5,162 bases of DNA from an uncultured Clostridium sp. (GTDB lineage: Bacteria; Bacillota; Clostridia; Oscillospirales; Acutalibacteraceae), in NCBI GenBank assembly GCA_900547915.1, contig URIN01000128.1, forward strand, positions 1 to 5,162. The letters are read 5' to 3'. The translations under genes and the position numbers were made by a program. Positions 1 to 5,162 of this stretch are shown here, in pieces. The number at the start of each line of letters is the position of its first letter. Position 1 is the first letter of the stretch. Below the pieces are notes generated by a model. The model saw nothing but the letters and a program-made list of their open reading frames with translations. It searched no databases and was not told the origin of the DNA.

Positions 1-31
1 TCGTGGGCTCGGAGATGTGTATAAGAGACAG
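1..31 (+). other. Nextera Read 2 / i7-side adapter (synthetic, not genomic)
   Basis: The first 31 bases match the Illumina Nextera Read 2 transposase adapter, lacking only its first few bases. Positions 13-31 are the 19-bp Tn5 mosaic end AGATGTGTATAAGAGACAG. Genomic sequence begins at 32. This is library-preparation sequence that was not trimmed before assembly, and it should be masked before any homology search or annotation transfer. The match is to a well-known fixed oligonucleotide and is exact over the whole segment. Confidence 0.98.
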
Positions 32-47
32 ATAACGTATTATTTCC

Positions 48-52
48 GGAGG
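48..52 (+). promoter_or_regulatory. Shine-Dalgarno GGAGG deciding the start of the DUF1934 gene
   Basis: GGAGG sits 7 nt before the ATG at 60. A TTG at 57-59 is in the same frame directly upstream, but it would leave only 4 nt of spacing, so ATG 60 is the better start. An in-frame TAA at 33-35, just inside the genomic insert, prevents any longer upstream extension. No promoter can be seen because only 28 genomic bases precede the gene. Confidence 0.8.
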
Positions 53-59
53 CGGTTTG

Positions 60-482
60 ATGAAAAAAATTCTGATAGAAGTTAAGGGAACTCAGCAATA
101 CGGCAGAGATACCGATGTTACTGAACTTACCACTTTCGGAACCATCAGGGATGACGGGATTGCTTACATCATCAGATATACGGAAGAACTGGAAGAGCCC
201 GAAGAGAGTGTAACTGTAACAGTTAGAGTTAACAAAGACGAAAGCGCTGTACAGATGACACGTTCAGGCAGGGCACACGCCAGTTTGCTGATAGAAAAAT
301 CAAAACGCCACCTGTGCAATTACGGCACAGAATTCGGTGACCTGCTGATGGGCGTTTACGGGCATGATATTGAGGCAGATATGGAAAACGGTGTTTTCAA
401 GTTTGAGTATGATATTGATTTCAACGGTTCCGTAGCATCCCGTAATAAAGTGCGTCTGAGTTTTTCAGATGCCGCCAATTAA
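60..482 (+). CDS. DUF1934 family protein (YwiB-like small beta-barrel)
   Basis: This is a 140-residue protein, about the usual length for DUF1934 (YwiB of Bacillus subtilis), a family with a lipocalin/calycin-like beta-barrel fold and no established biochemical role. Family-like features in order are a first strand at residues 2-9, an acidic turn with YTEELEE at 40-46, a strand-rich centre, TRSG at 67-70, the aromatic-glycine segment YGTEFGDLLMGVY at 88-100, and a C-terminal strand pair ending NKVRLSFS at 129-136. There is no signal peptide or membrane segment, so it should be cytoplasmic. The stop at 480-482 lies 36 nt before argS, and the same gene order (ywiB-argS) occurs in Bacillus and many other Firmicutes, which supports the call. 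A functional link to ArgRS or tRNA charging is inference only. The family assignment comes from sequence pattern and context, without a database search. Confidence 0.82.
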   Translation: MKKILIEVKGTQQYGRDTDVTELTTFGTIRDDGIAYIIRYTEELEEPEESVTVTVRVNKDESAVQMTRSGRAHASLLIEKSKRHLCNYGTEFGDLLMGVYGHDIEADMENGVFKFEYDIDFNGSVASRNKVRLSFSDAAN

Positions 483-518
483 ACCAGAATATTATAATTA
501 TTTTCGGAGTAAGAAAAA

Positions 519-2207
519 ATGTCAATATTAGTTAAAGAAACACAAAAGGAATTAAGAACAAGAATAATTGACGCTCTCGGCAGAGCTGTTGCAAACGGAG
601 AACTGCCGGCAGAGCCTATTCCCGATTTCATAATTGAAAAACCCGCAAACAGCAAAAACGGAGACTTTTCCGCAAATGTTGCGCTTGCAGGAGCAAAAGC
701 ATTCAAATGCGCACCAAGAAAAATTGCCGAAAGCGTTGTCAGCAATCTTGACCTTGACGGAACTCTTTTTGACAGATGTGAGATCGCAGGACCGGGATTT
801 CTGAACTTTTACCTTTCACAGCGTTATTACAGTGAGATAGTAAAAGATGTGCTTGCAAAGGGCGAGGATTACGGAAAATCCGATTTCGGCGGCGGAAAAA
901 GCGTACTTGTTGAATTTGTTTCCGCAAACCCAACGGGACCCATGCACATAGGAAACGCAAGAGGCGGCGCAATAGGCGACTGCCTTGCCGCTGTGCTTGA
1001 ATGGGCAGGATATAAAGTAAACCGTGAATTCTATGTAAATGATGCGGGCAACCAGATTGAAAAGTTCGCAACCTCTCTTGAAGTGCGTTATCTTCAGCTT
1101 TATAAAGACGGCATAGAACTGCCCGAGGACGCATACAAGGGAGCTGATATTATTGAGCACGCAAAGAATTTTGCGGCAGAATACGGCGACAAGTATGTTG
1201 AGGCAGACTCAAAGGAAAGGCGTGACGCGCTTGTAGCTTATGCACTGCCTAAAAACATTGACGGCCTTGAAAAAGACCTGCTTGAATACCGCATTAAATA
1301 TGACAAATGGTTCAGAGAAAGCACTCTGCACGCAGACGGCTCCGTAAACAGAATTATTGAGAAGTTTAAGGAACTGGGCGTAACTTATGAGCAGGACGGT
1401 GCTCTCTGGTTCAAGGCAAGTGAATTCGGCAATGACAAGGACGTTGTGCTTGTGCGCGCAAACGGAATACCCACCTACATTGTGCCCGACATAGCTTACC
1501 ACTATAACAAACTTGTAACACGCGGCTATGACAAAGCGGTTGATGTGCTAGGTGCAGACCACCACGGCTATGTGCCCAGAATGAAAGCGGCTCTTACAGC
1601 ACTCGGTCTTGACGCAGACAGGCTTGACTGCGTAATTATGCAAATGGTTCGCCTTGTAAGAAACGGCGAAACGATAAAACTTTCAAAGCGTTCCGGTAAA
1701 GCTATCACACTCAACACACTGCTTGAGGAAATTCCGATAGATGCGGCAAGATTTTTCTTCAATCTGCGTGAGCCCAACTCACACTTTGATTTTGACCTTG
1801 ACCTTGCTGCTCAGAAAACAAGTCAGAACCCTGTATATTACGTTCAGTACGCACATGCTAGGATCTGTTCGATACTCAAAAAAGCAAAAGCAGACGGTAT
1901 CACCATGCGCACTCCTACTGACGCAGAACTTGACATGCTTAACTCCGATGAGGAAAAAGAGCTTATACGCCATCTCTCCTCTCTTACGGATGAAATTGTG
2001 GCGGCAGCTAAAGCATATGACCCTGCAAAGATAACTCATTTTGTTATTGAACTTGCCACTCTTTTCCACAAATTTTACAATGCTCACCGTGTTATAGCGG
2101 ACGATGAGGGACTTATGCAGGCAAGACTTTATCTCTGCCTTGCCGTTAAAGAAACAATTAAAAACATTCTGGGAATGCTTAAGATATCGGCACCCGAAAC
2201 AATGTAA
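519..2207 (+). CDS. argS: Arginyl-tRNA synthetase (ArgRS)
   Basis: A full-length, 562-residue class I aminoacyl-tRNA synthetase that attaches arginine to tRNA-Arg at the expense of ATP in the cytoplasm. Residues about 8-100 form the ArgRS-specific N-terminal Add-1 domain that contacts the tRNA D-loop, including GDFSANVA (48-55) and GPGFLNFYL (91-99). The Rossmann catalytic core follows: VSANPTGPMHIGNARGG (134-150) carries the HIGH signature as HIGN at 143-146, then come FYVNDAGNQ (171-179), GADHHGY (345-351) and the KMSKS-equivalent KLSKRSG (387-393). The C-terminal DALR-type helical anticodon-binding domain spans about 437-562, from NPVYYVQYAHAR (437-448) through HKFYNAHRV (517-525) to the typical ArgRS ending APETM. 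The start is ATG 519, with a GGAG Shine-Dalgarno at 506-509 and 9 nt of spacing. No frameshift or missing motif is seen. It lies 36 nt after the DUF1934 gene and 12 nt before a radical SAM gene, so co-transcription is likely. Confidence 0.98.
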   Translation: MSILVKETQKELRTRIIDALGRAVANGELPAEPIPDFIIEKPANSKNGDFSANVALAGAKAFKCAPRKIAESVVSNLDLDGTLFDRCEIAGPGFLNFYLSQRYYSEIVKDVLAKGEDYGKSDFGGGKSVLVEFVSANPTGPMHIGNARGGAIGDCLAAVLEWAGYKVNREFYVNDAGNQIEKFATSLEVRYLQLYKDGIELPEDAYKGADIIEHAKNFAAEYGDKYVEADSKERRDALVAYALPKNIDGLEKDLLEYRIKYDKWFRESTLHADGSVNRIIEKFKELGVTYEQDGALWFKASEFGNDKDVVLVRANGIPTYIVPDIAYHYNKLVTRGYDKAVDVLGADHHGYVPRMKAALTALGLDADRLDCVIMQMVRLVRNGETIKLSKRSGKAITLNTLLEEIPIDAARFFFNLREPNSHFDFDLDLAAQKTSQNPVYYVQYAHARICSILKKAKADGITMRTPTDAELDMLNSDEEKELIRHLSSLTDEIVAAAKAYDPAKITHFVIELATLFHKFYNAHRVIADDEGLMQARLYLCLAVKETIKNILGMLKISAPETM

Positions 2208-2211
2208 GGAG
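2206..2211 (+). promoter_or_regulatory. Shine-Dalgarno AAGGAG overlapping the argS stop codon
   Basis: AAGGAG starts inside the argS TAA (2205-2207) and ends 8 nt before the ATG at 2220. The ribosome binding site of the radical SAM gene is therefore partly covered by ribosomes terminating on argS. This arrangement favours translational coupling and argues that both genes are on one transcript. It also fixes ATG 2220 as the start. Confidence 0.8.
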
Positions 2212-2219
2212 CAGCAGAT

Positions 2220-3641
2220 ATGCCATCATTAAAAAGCAGAACGCTTCACAAAATAGGAAACGGGCTTTTTAAATACATTTATAGAAATCCTGAGCGCAAT
2301 ATGCTCAGGCTTGTCAAAGTTGGCAAAGCTTTCGCCGGCAAAATGTACCCTGAAAGCACCTTTACAAAACCAATAGAGATAATAACAGATGAAAACAACG
2401 TCTGGCATAAATTTCTTTTCCGCGGAATAAAGGAAGTAAACCCTGATTTTCTGCGCAGAGCAATACTGACTTTTGGCATTGATCTGGGTCTTATTGGCAC
2501 TTCAACGCTCAGAAAAAAGCGTGATGAACTGCACTGCAACATTCCATGGGTTGTGCTTCTTGACCCGACTTCTGCCTGCAACCTTAAATGCACAGGCTGC
2601 TGGGCAGCGGAATACGGCTACAAATCTAACCTGACGCTTGACGAAATGCGCAAAATAATAAGTGAGAGCAAGGAACTCGGCACACATTTCTTCATGTTTA
2701 CAGGCGGCGAGCCGCTTATAAGAAAAAAAGACCTGATTACACTTGCAAAAGAAAACCAAGATTGTATTTTTCTTGCATTCACAAACGCAACCCTTATTGA
2801 TGATGAATTCTGCGAACAGCTGATAGAATGCGGAAACTTCGGACTCGCGCTTTCTATTGAAGGCACAGAAGAAACAAATGACGGCAGACGTGGCGAAGGC
2901 GCTTATAAAACAACTATGAACGCCATGAAGATGCTCAAAGAGCACGGATGCCTTTTCGGAACCTCTATCTGCTATACGAGCAGCAACTACAAAGCTGTTA
3001 CGAGCGATGAGTTTTACGACAAAATGATAGAGGCGGGCGTAAGATACATGTGGTATTTCCACTATATGCCCGTAGGAGCAAATGCAGACACAAGCCTTAT
3101 GCTCACCCCCGAACAAAGAGAACACGTTTATCGTGAGATAAGGGCGAAAAGGGATTCCAATACCGGCAAGCCGGTATTTACGGTTGATTTTCAGAATGAC
3201 GCCGAATTTGTAGGCGGATGTATTGCAGGAGGCAGAAACTATTTCCACGTTAATTCTGAGGGAGATGTTGAGCCGTGCGTATTTATTCATTATTCCGATT
3301 CCAACATCAGGGAAAAATCAATAATGGAATGCCTTAACTCTCCTCTTTTCAAAGAATATTATAAGGGTCAGCCGTTTAACAAAAACATGCTGCGTCCCTG
3401 CCCGATGCTTGAAAACCCGCAGGCTTTACGCAAAATGGTTGCCAGAAGCGGCGCTAAATCCACAAACCTTATTCAAGAGGAAAGCGCAGAGGAACTTTGC
3501 GCAAAGTGCGATGCTTACGCTGCAAACTGGGCACCGAAAGCCAAAGAAATCTGGGAAGAAAAAGCACGTTTCAAACCATTCACGCAATATTACAGAGACA
3601 CACCAGAGGGCAAGATTAATTACAGACCCGAAGATTTCTGA
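2220..3641 (+). CDS. Radical SAM protein with SPASM/twitch-like C-terminal region, substrate unknown
   Basis: This 473-residue protein is a radical S-adenosylmethionine enzyme. The cluster-binding motif CxxxCxxC is C120-NLK-C124-TG-C127, preceded by the strand VVLLDPTSA, and the SAM-contacting GGEP motif is TGGEP at 161-165. Further core strands are LAFTNATLI (185-193) and LALSIEGT (209-216). The C-terminal region has C334-x13-G348-x4-C353, which exactly fits the first half of the SPASM/twitch pattern (CX9-15GX4C). It is followed by the typical SIMECLNSPLFKEY segment (367-380), C394 in RPCPM, and C427-x2-C430, all candidate ligands for an auxiliary Fe-S cluster. The canonical second SPASM run CX2CX5CX3C is not complete. 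About 105 residues precede the core. They are basic and hydrophobic in places (residues 8-42), without a clear signal peptide or transmembrane helix. SPASM/twitch enzymes include peptide-modifying and cofactor-maturing enzymes, but no precursor peptide gene is visible nearby. It follows argS by 12 nt and ends at a terminator. The class is secure; the substrate is not known. Confidence 0.93.
   Translation: MPSLKSRTLHKIGNGLFKYIYRNPERNMLRLVKVGKAFAGKMYPESTFTKPIEIITDENNVWHKFLFRGIKEVNPDFLRRAILTFGIDLGLIGTSTLRKKRDELHCNIPWVVLLDPTSACNLKCTGCWAAEYGYKSNLTLDEMRKIISESKELGTHFFMFTGGEPLIRKKDLITLAKENQDCIFLAFTNATLIDDEFCEQLIECGNFGLALSIEGTEETNDGRRGEGAYKTTMNAMKMLKEHGCLFGTSICYTSSNYKAVTSDEFYDKMIEAGVRYMWYFHYMPVGANADTSLMLTPEQREHVYREIRAKRDSNTGKPVFTVDFQNDAEFVGGCIAGGRNYFHVNSEGDVEPCVFIHYSDSNIREKSIMECLNSPLFKEYYKGQPFNKNMLRPCPMLENPQALRKMVARSGAKSTNLIQEESAEELCAKCDAYAANWAPKAKEIWEEKARFKPFTQYYRDTPEGKINYRPEDF
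2289..2309 (+). repeat. Intragenic inverted repeat (7-bp arms) early in the radical SAM gene
   Basis: CCTGAGC at 2289-2295 and GCTCAGG at 2303-2309 are perfect reverse complements separated by a 7-nt spacer, so the mRNA could form a hairpin around codons 24-30. No U-tract follows, so it is not a terminator. It may be a chance consequence of the coding sequence. Confidence 0.4.
3159..3178 (+). repeat. Intragenic perfect hairpin (8-bp arms, 4-nt loop) in the radical SAM gene
   Basis: AATACCGG at 3159-3166 is followed by the 4-nt loop CAAG and its exact complement CCGGTATT at 3171-3178. It lies in the codons for the segment NTGKPVF (residues 314-320), between the radical SAM core and the SPASM-like region. 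There is no downstream U-tract, so transcription termination is unlikely. It may be coincidental or may slow translation between two domains. Confidence 0.45.
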
Positions 3642-3648
3642 TAACAGC

Positions 3649-3684
3649 AAAAAAGCCGGACTCAATAAGAGCCCGGCCTTTTTT
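3649..3684. terminator. Bidirectional intrinsic terminator between convergent genes
   Basis: GCCGGACTC (3655-3663) pairs with GAGCCCGGC (3669-3677) around a 5-nt loop AATAA. This gives a GC-rich stem of 9 positions with one A-C mismatch (3660 against 3672). On the plus strand the stem is followed by T6 at 3679-3684. On the minus strand the A6 at 3649-3654 becomes the U-tract. The hairpin lies 7 nt after the radical SAM stop and about 13 nt after the metallohydrolase stop on the other strand, so it can end both transcripts. On the minus strand the mismatch becomes a G-U pair in RNA, so the stem is predicted to be more continuous in that direction. Confidence 0.93.
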
Positions 3685-3696
3685 ATATTTATTTAC

Positions 3697-4653
3697 TTAT
3701 TCACAATATACGGGGCTTGTTACGGCAAGGATTTTTTTATCTCCGTTTACAGTTCCCCAGAGCTCGGCGCGATACCAATGACCACGCTCTATCTTAAGAC
3801 GTTCGTGGCGTGTGTCATACCGTGTTTCAAGCACTGTCTTGCCGCCGTTTGAAACTATCTTTATTGTTTTATATTCTATAACTTCCTTGCCCGCGTTCTT
3901 TTCCCTTGAATGAAGGTCAGTGAAAAAGCTGAATGTTACAGTTCCTCTTGGAATGGTGGTACCAAGACCGTATGTTTTGCCCATTCTGTGAACACGGAAT
4001 ATGAATTTAGCACCTGTTGAAGCAACAGTCTTGCCAAGGCGTATTGCTTTTACAGCACCCTCAGGAGTTGCAACACCGCCGTCAAAATGAAGATAGGTGC
4101 AGCCGTAATGCTTACCGTCAGTAATAGGTCTGTGCCAGTCTTTACCATACACGGCGGAAATGTGATACCCTTCGTCAAGAAGAGAGGTATACATCTCAAG
4201 TGCTTTGTCATTTTCGGTGTTGTCGGGACTGAAAGCTTCGTGCCAGACCTCCATATAGTCCACATTTCTGAAATCACGTACATTGAATTCCCATCTGCCG
4301 CCCGTACACATCGGGGAGCCGAGCTGAAACGGATGAGCGATGCCCACTATTCCGCCCTGCGCCCTAACAGCTTTCATTTTTTCGTCTATGTTATTCGGCA
4401 CGGCATCACGCCAGTCAACAAAGCCCTGAGCGCCCAGAACAAGCATATGGCCGAAATACGTGGTCCACTCGATTCCACGTAAAACAGGAATGATTTTTTC
4501 ATCTATCTCGTCATATCCGCTGTATGTATTATGATCTGTTAAAGCTATAAGTGAAAGATGATCTTCTGCCGCAGCCTGCTGAAGAGAAACGGGAGTAAAG
4601 CCGCCGTCCGAGTGAATCGTATGGCAGTGTAGCTCACATGGAAGATAACTCAT
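3697..4653 (-). CDS. PHP-domain metallohydrolase, CehA/McbA-like family
   Basis: This 318-residue protein has a complete PHP (polymerase and histidinol phosphatase) active site. Motif I is ELHCHTIHSDG (residues 7-17; H9, H11, D16), motif II is LTDHNT (38-43; D40, H41), then E62 in GIEW and H69 in GHMLVLG, H107 in AHPF, E135 in YMEVWHEA, and D172/H174 in KDWHRP. These residues normally bind two or three divalent metals and hydrolyse phosphoester or related bonds. The GIEWTT-GHMLVLG spacing and the C-terminal beta-sandwich (about 214-318, ending AVTSPVY like the family's TNPIY) resemble CehA/McbA-type enzymes. Some of these hydrolyse the carbamate carbaryl, but the natural substrates of most members are unknown. 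No signal peptide is seen, so it is probably cytoplasmic. ATG 4653 is preceded by GGAGG at 9 nt and overlaps the upstream gene by ATGA, and the two are probably coupled. The enzyme class is secure; the substrate is not predictable. Confidence 0.9.
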   Translation of the reverse strand: MSYLPCELHCHTIHSDGGFTPVSLQQAAAEDHLSLIALTDHNTYSGYDEIDEKIIPVLRGIEWTTYFGHMLVLGAQGFVDWRDAVPNNIDEKMKAVRAQGGIVGIAHPFQLGSPMCTGGRWEFNVRDFRNVDYMEVWHEAFSPDNTENDKALEMYTSLLDEGYHISAVYGKDWHRPITDGKHYGCTYLHFDGGVATPEGAVKAIRLGKTVASTGAKFIFRVHRMGKTYGLGTTIPRGTVTFSFFTDLHSREKNAGKEVIEYKTIKIVSNGGKTVLETRYDTRHERLKIERGHWYRAELWGTVNGDKKILAVTSPVYCE

Positions 4654-5096
4654 TTTTCCTCACCTCCGCTTATTTTAAGGACGTATGAAACATTGCACAC
4701 ACAGCAGTGCACATTAAGCATTATACGCCATTTTCCGCTTTGAACGGAATTCTTTGAAAATCCCGGAGAAGAACAGCCGCTTCCGATAACTATATGCTGT
4801 TCGCACGGCTGCCTGTGTGCCGCTCCCCTATACCCCTCCGGGTCATCAAGTGAAACGGTAACAAGATTATTAACAGGCAGAAAGCTGTGGGGATCCGCAT
4901 CATTTTCTGCACCTAAATATTTTTCAAGAGAAGCCGATACAGCATTTAGTGCAAGACTGTCATCCTCAACAGTCTTTGGTGAATATGAAAAATCAATATC
5001 CAATTTGGAAACGCCCTGCGGAACATCAAAATCAAAAGAAATATTTGTTTTATCCATTTCAGGCGTTATAACTCCGCTTTTATCGAATATAACCAT
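4650..5096 (-). CDS. Small beta-rich protein resembling the detached N-terminal domain of CehA/McbA-like metallohydrolases
   Basis: This 148-residue protein has no signal peptide or membrane segment. Its pattern is that of a small beta-sandwich: FDFDVPQGVSKLDIDFSYSP (21-40), NLVTVSLDDPEGYRGAAHR (77-95), SPGFSKNSVQSGKWRIMLNV (110-129) and a final strand SYVLKIS (137-143). The order 'VPxGxxxLxVxFxYxP', 'NxLxLxLxDPxGxRG', 'xTPGYxxxxIxxGxWxIxL' recalls the N-terminal accessory domain that precedes the PHP domain in longer CehA/McbA-like proteins, here as a separate ORF. That relation is from memory of the family and was not verified by alignment. Five cysteines lie at 98, 108, 131, 132 and 134, with a CCVC cluster. 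ATG 5096 has GGAGG (5103-5107) 6 nt upstream. The frame stays open from there to the end of the genomic insert at 5116, so the start rests on the Shine-Dalgarno. The TGA overlaps the ATG of the metallohydrolase gene (ATGA). It probably acts with that enzyme, for example in substrate binding or stability, but this is inference. Confidence 0.72.
   Translation of the reverse strand: MVIFDKSGVITPEMDKTNISFDFDVPQGVSKLDIDFSYSPKTVEDDSLALNAVSASLEKYLGAENDADPHSFLPVNNLVTVSLDDPEGYRGAAHRQPCEQHIVIGSGCSSPGFSKNSVQSGKWRIMLNVHCCVCNVSYVLKISGGEEK
4660..4667 (-). promoter_or_regulatory. Internal Shine-Dalgarno GGAGGTGA for the PHP metallohydrolase
   Basis: On the minus strand GGAGGTGA, nearly the full anti-16S complement, lies inside the last codons of the upstream gene. 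GGAGG ends 9 nt before ATG 4653. It supports a genuine internal start and re-initiation for the metallohydrolase. The same bases also encode the GGE residues of the upstream protein, so the motif alone does not exclude a fused reading frame. Confidence 0.75.
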
Positions 5097-5102
5097 AAAA
5101 AG

Positions 5103-5107
5103 CCTCC
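5103..5107 (-). promoter_or_regulatory. Shine-Dalgarno GGAGG deciding the start at 5096
   Basis: On the minus strand GGAGG lies 6 nt before ATG 5096. No in-frame stop exists between this start and the end of genomic sequence at 5116, so this site is the main reason for choosing ATG 5096. Only 9 genomic bases remain upstream of it, so no promoter can be assessed. Confidence 0.75.
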
Positions 5108-5116
5108 GTTTTATGC

Positions 5117-5162
5117 CTGTCTCTTATACACATCTGACGCTGCCGACGAATAGCCTTGTGTA
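5117..5162 (-). other. Nextera Read 1 / i5-side adapter with index (synthetic, not genomic)
   Basis: Positions 5117-5135 are the reverse complement of the Tn5 mosaic end, and 5136-5149 continue as the Nextera Read 1 adapter (GACGCTGCCGACGA). Bases 5150-5157, ATAGCCTT, occupy the i5 index position. Their reverse complement AAGGCTAT matches, from memory, a Nextera XT v2 i5 index (S520). GTGTA at 5158-5162 is the start of the P5 flow-cell oligo. This is untrimmed library sequence, so genomic DNA ends at 5116. Confidence 0.98.

Noticed and set aside
57..59. TTG as the start of the DUF1934 gene
   Set aside because: ATG immediately follows at 60 with better Shine-Dalgarno spacing (7 nt instead of 4).
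493..498. TATAAT between the DUF1934 gene and argS as a possible -10 promoter element
   Set aside because: No -35-like hexamer or extended -10 TG lies at the right distance, and transcription would start around 505, directly at the argS Shine-Dalgarno. It is more likely chance in an AT-rich spacer.
2502..3290. 262-codon open frame on the minus strand opposite the radical SAM gene
   Set aside because: It is antisense to a clearly functional gene with all motifs intact. Its translation shows no recognisable domain, and it is explained as a codon-usage shadow.
3642..3696. Small peptide precursor gene for the radical SAM enzyme in the downstream gap
   Set aside because: The gap is only 55 nt and is filled by the terminator. 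No start codon with a Shine-Dalgarno leads to a plausible peptide.
3409..3852. 147-codon plus-strand open frame running from the radical SAM gene through the terminator into the metallohydrolase gene
   Set aside because: It overlaps two real genes in other frames and crosses the terminator hairpin. Its composition is unlike a folded protein.
4087..4482. 131-codon plus-strand open frame opposite the metallohydrolase gene
   Set aside because: It is antisense to the conserved PHP coding sequence, and no family resemblance is seen in the translation.
13..5135. Inverted 19-bp Tn5 mosaic ends flanking a 5-gene cargo, suggesting a composite transposon
   Set aside because: The repeats are embedded in exact Illumina Nextera adapter sequence with an index and P5 bases. 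No transposase gene and no target-site duplication is present.

Overview
This is a short contig of genomic DNA from a low-to-mid GC Firmicute. The most likely source is an uncultured gut or rumen Clostridia (Ruminococcaceae/Oscillospiraceae-like). That guess rests on the gene content, the strong GGAGG-type ribosome binding sites, the AT-rich spacers and the DUF1934-argS gene pair typical of Firmicutes. It is inferred from general familiarity with these families, not from a search. Both ends are synthetic: bases 1-31 and 5117-5162 are Illumina Nextera (Tn5 tagmentation) adapter left in the assembly. The genuine insert is therefore 32-5116, and neither end is a biological boundary.

Plus-strand block (60-3641): three tightly packed genes that look like one operon. 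They are a DUF1934/YwiB-like small beta-barrel protein (60-482), arginyl-tRNA synthetase argS (519-2207) and a radical SAM enzyme with a SPASM/twitch-like C-terminal region (2220-3641). The argS-radical SAM gap is 12 nt, and the Shine-Dalgarno of the radical SAM gene overlaps the argS stop codon. The promoter of this block is not in the window. The block ends at a hairpin terminator at 3649-3684.

Minus-strand block (5096 down to 3697): two overlapping genes transcribed towards the first block. The upstream gene (5096-4650) encodes a small beta-rich protein resembling the N-terminal accessory domain of CehA/McbA-type metallohydrolases. The downstream gene (4653-3697) encodes the PHP-domain metallohydrolase itself. 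They overlap by ATGA, so two parts usually found in one polypeptide appear here as two coupled ORFs separated by a one-base frame difference at an A5 run. The 3649-3684 hairpin has A and T tracts on both sides and can serve as terminator for both convergent blocks.

No tRNA, rRNA, CRISPR array, genuine mobile element or recognisable defence system is present. The points most worth checking are the split CehA-like protein with its homopolymer junction, the radical SAM enzyme of unknown substrate co-transcribed with argS, and the adapter contamination.
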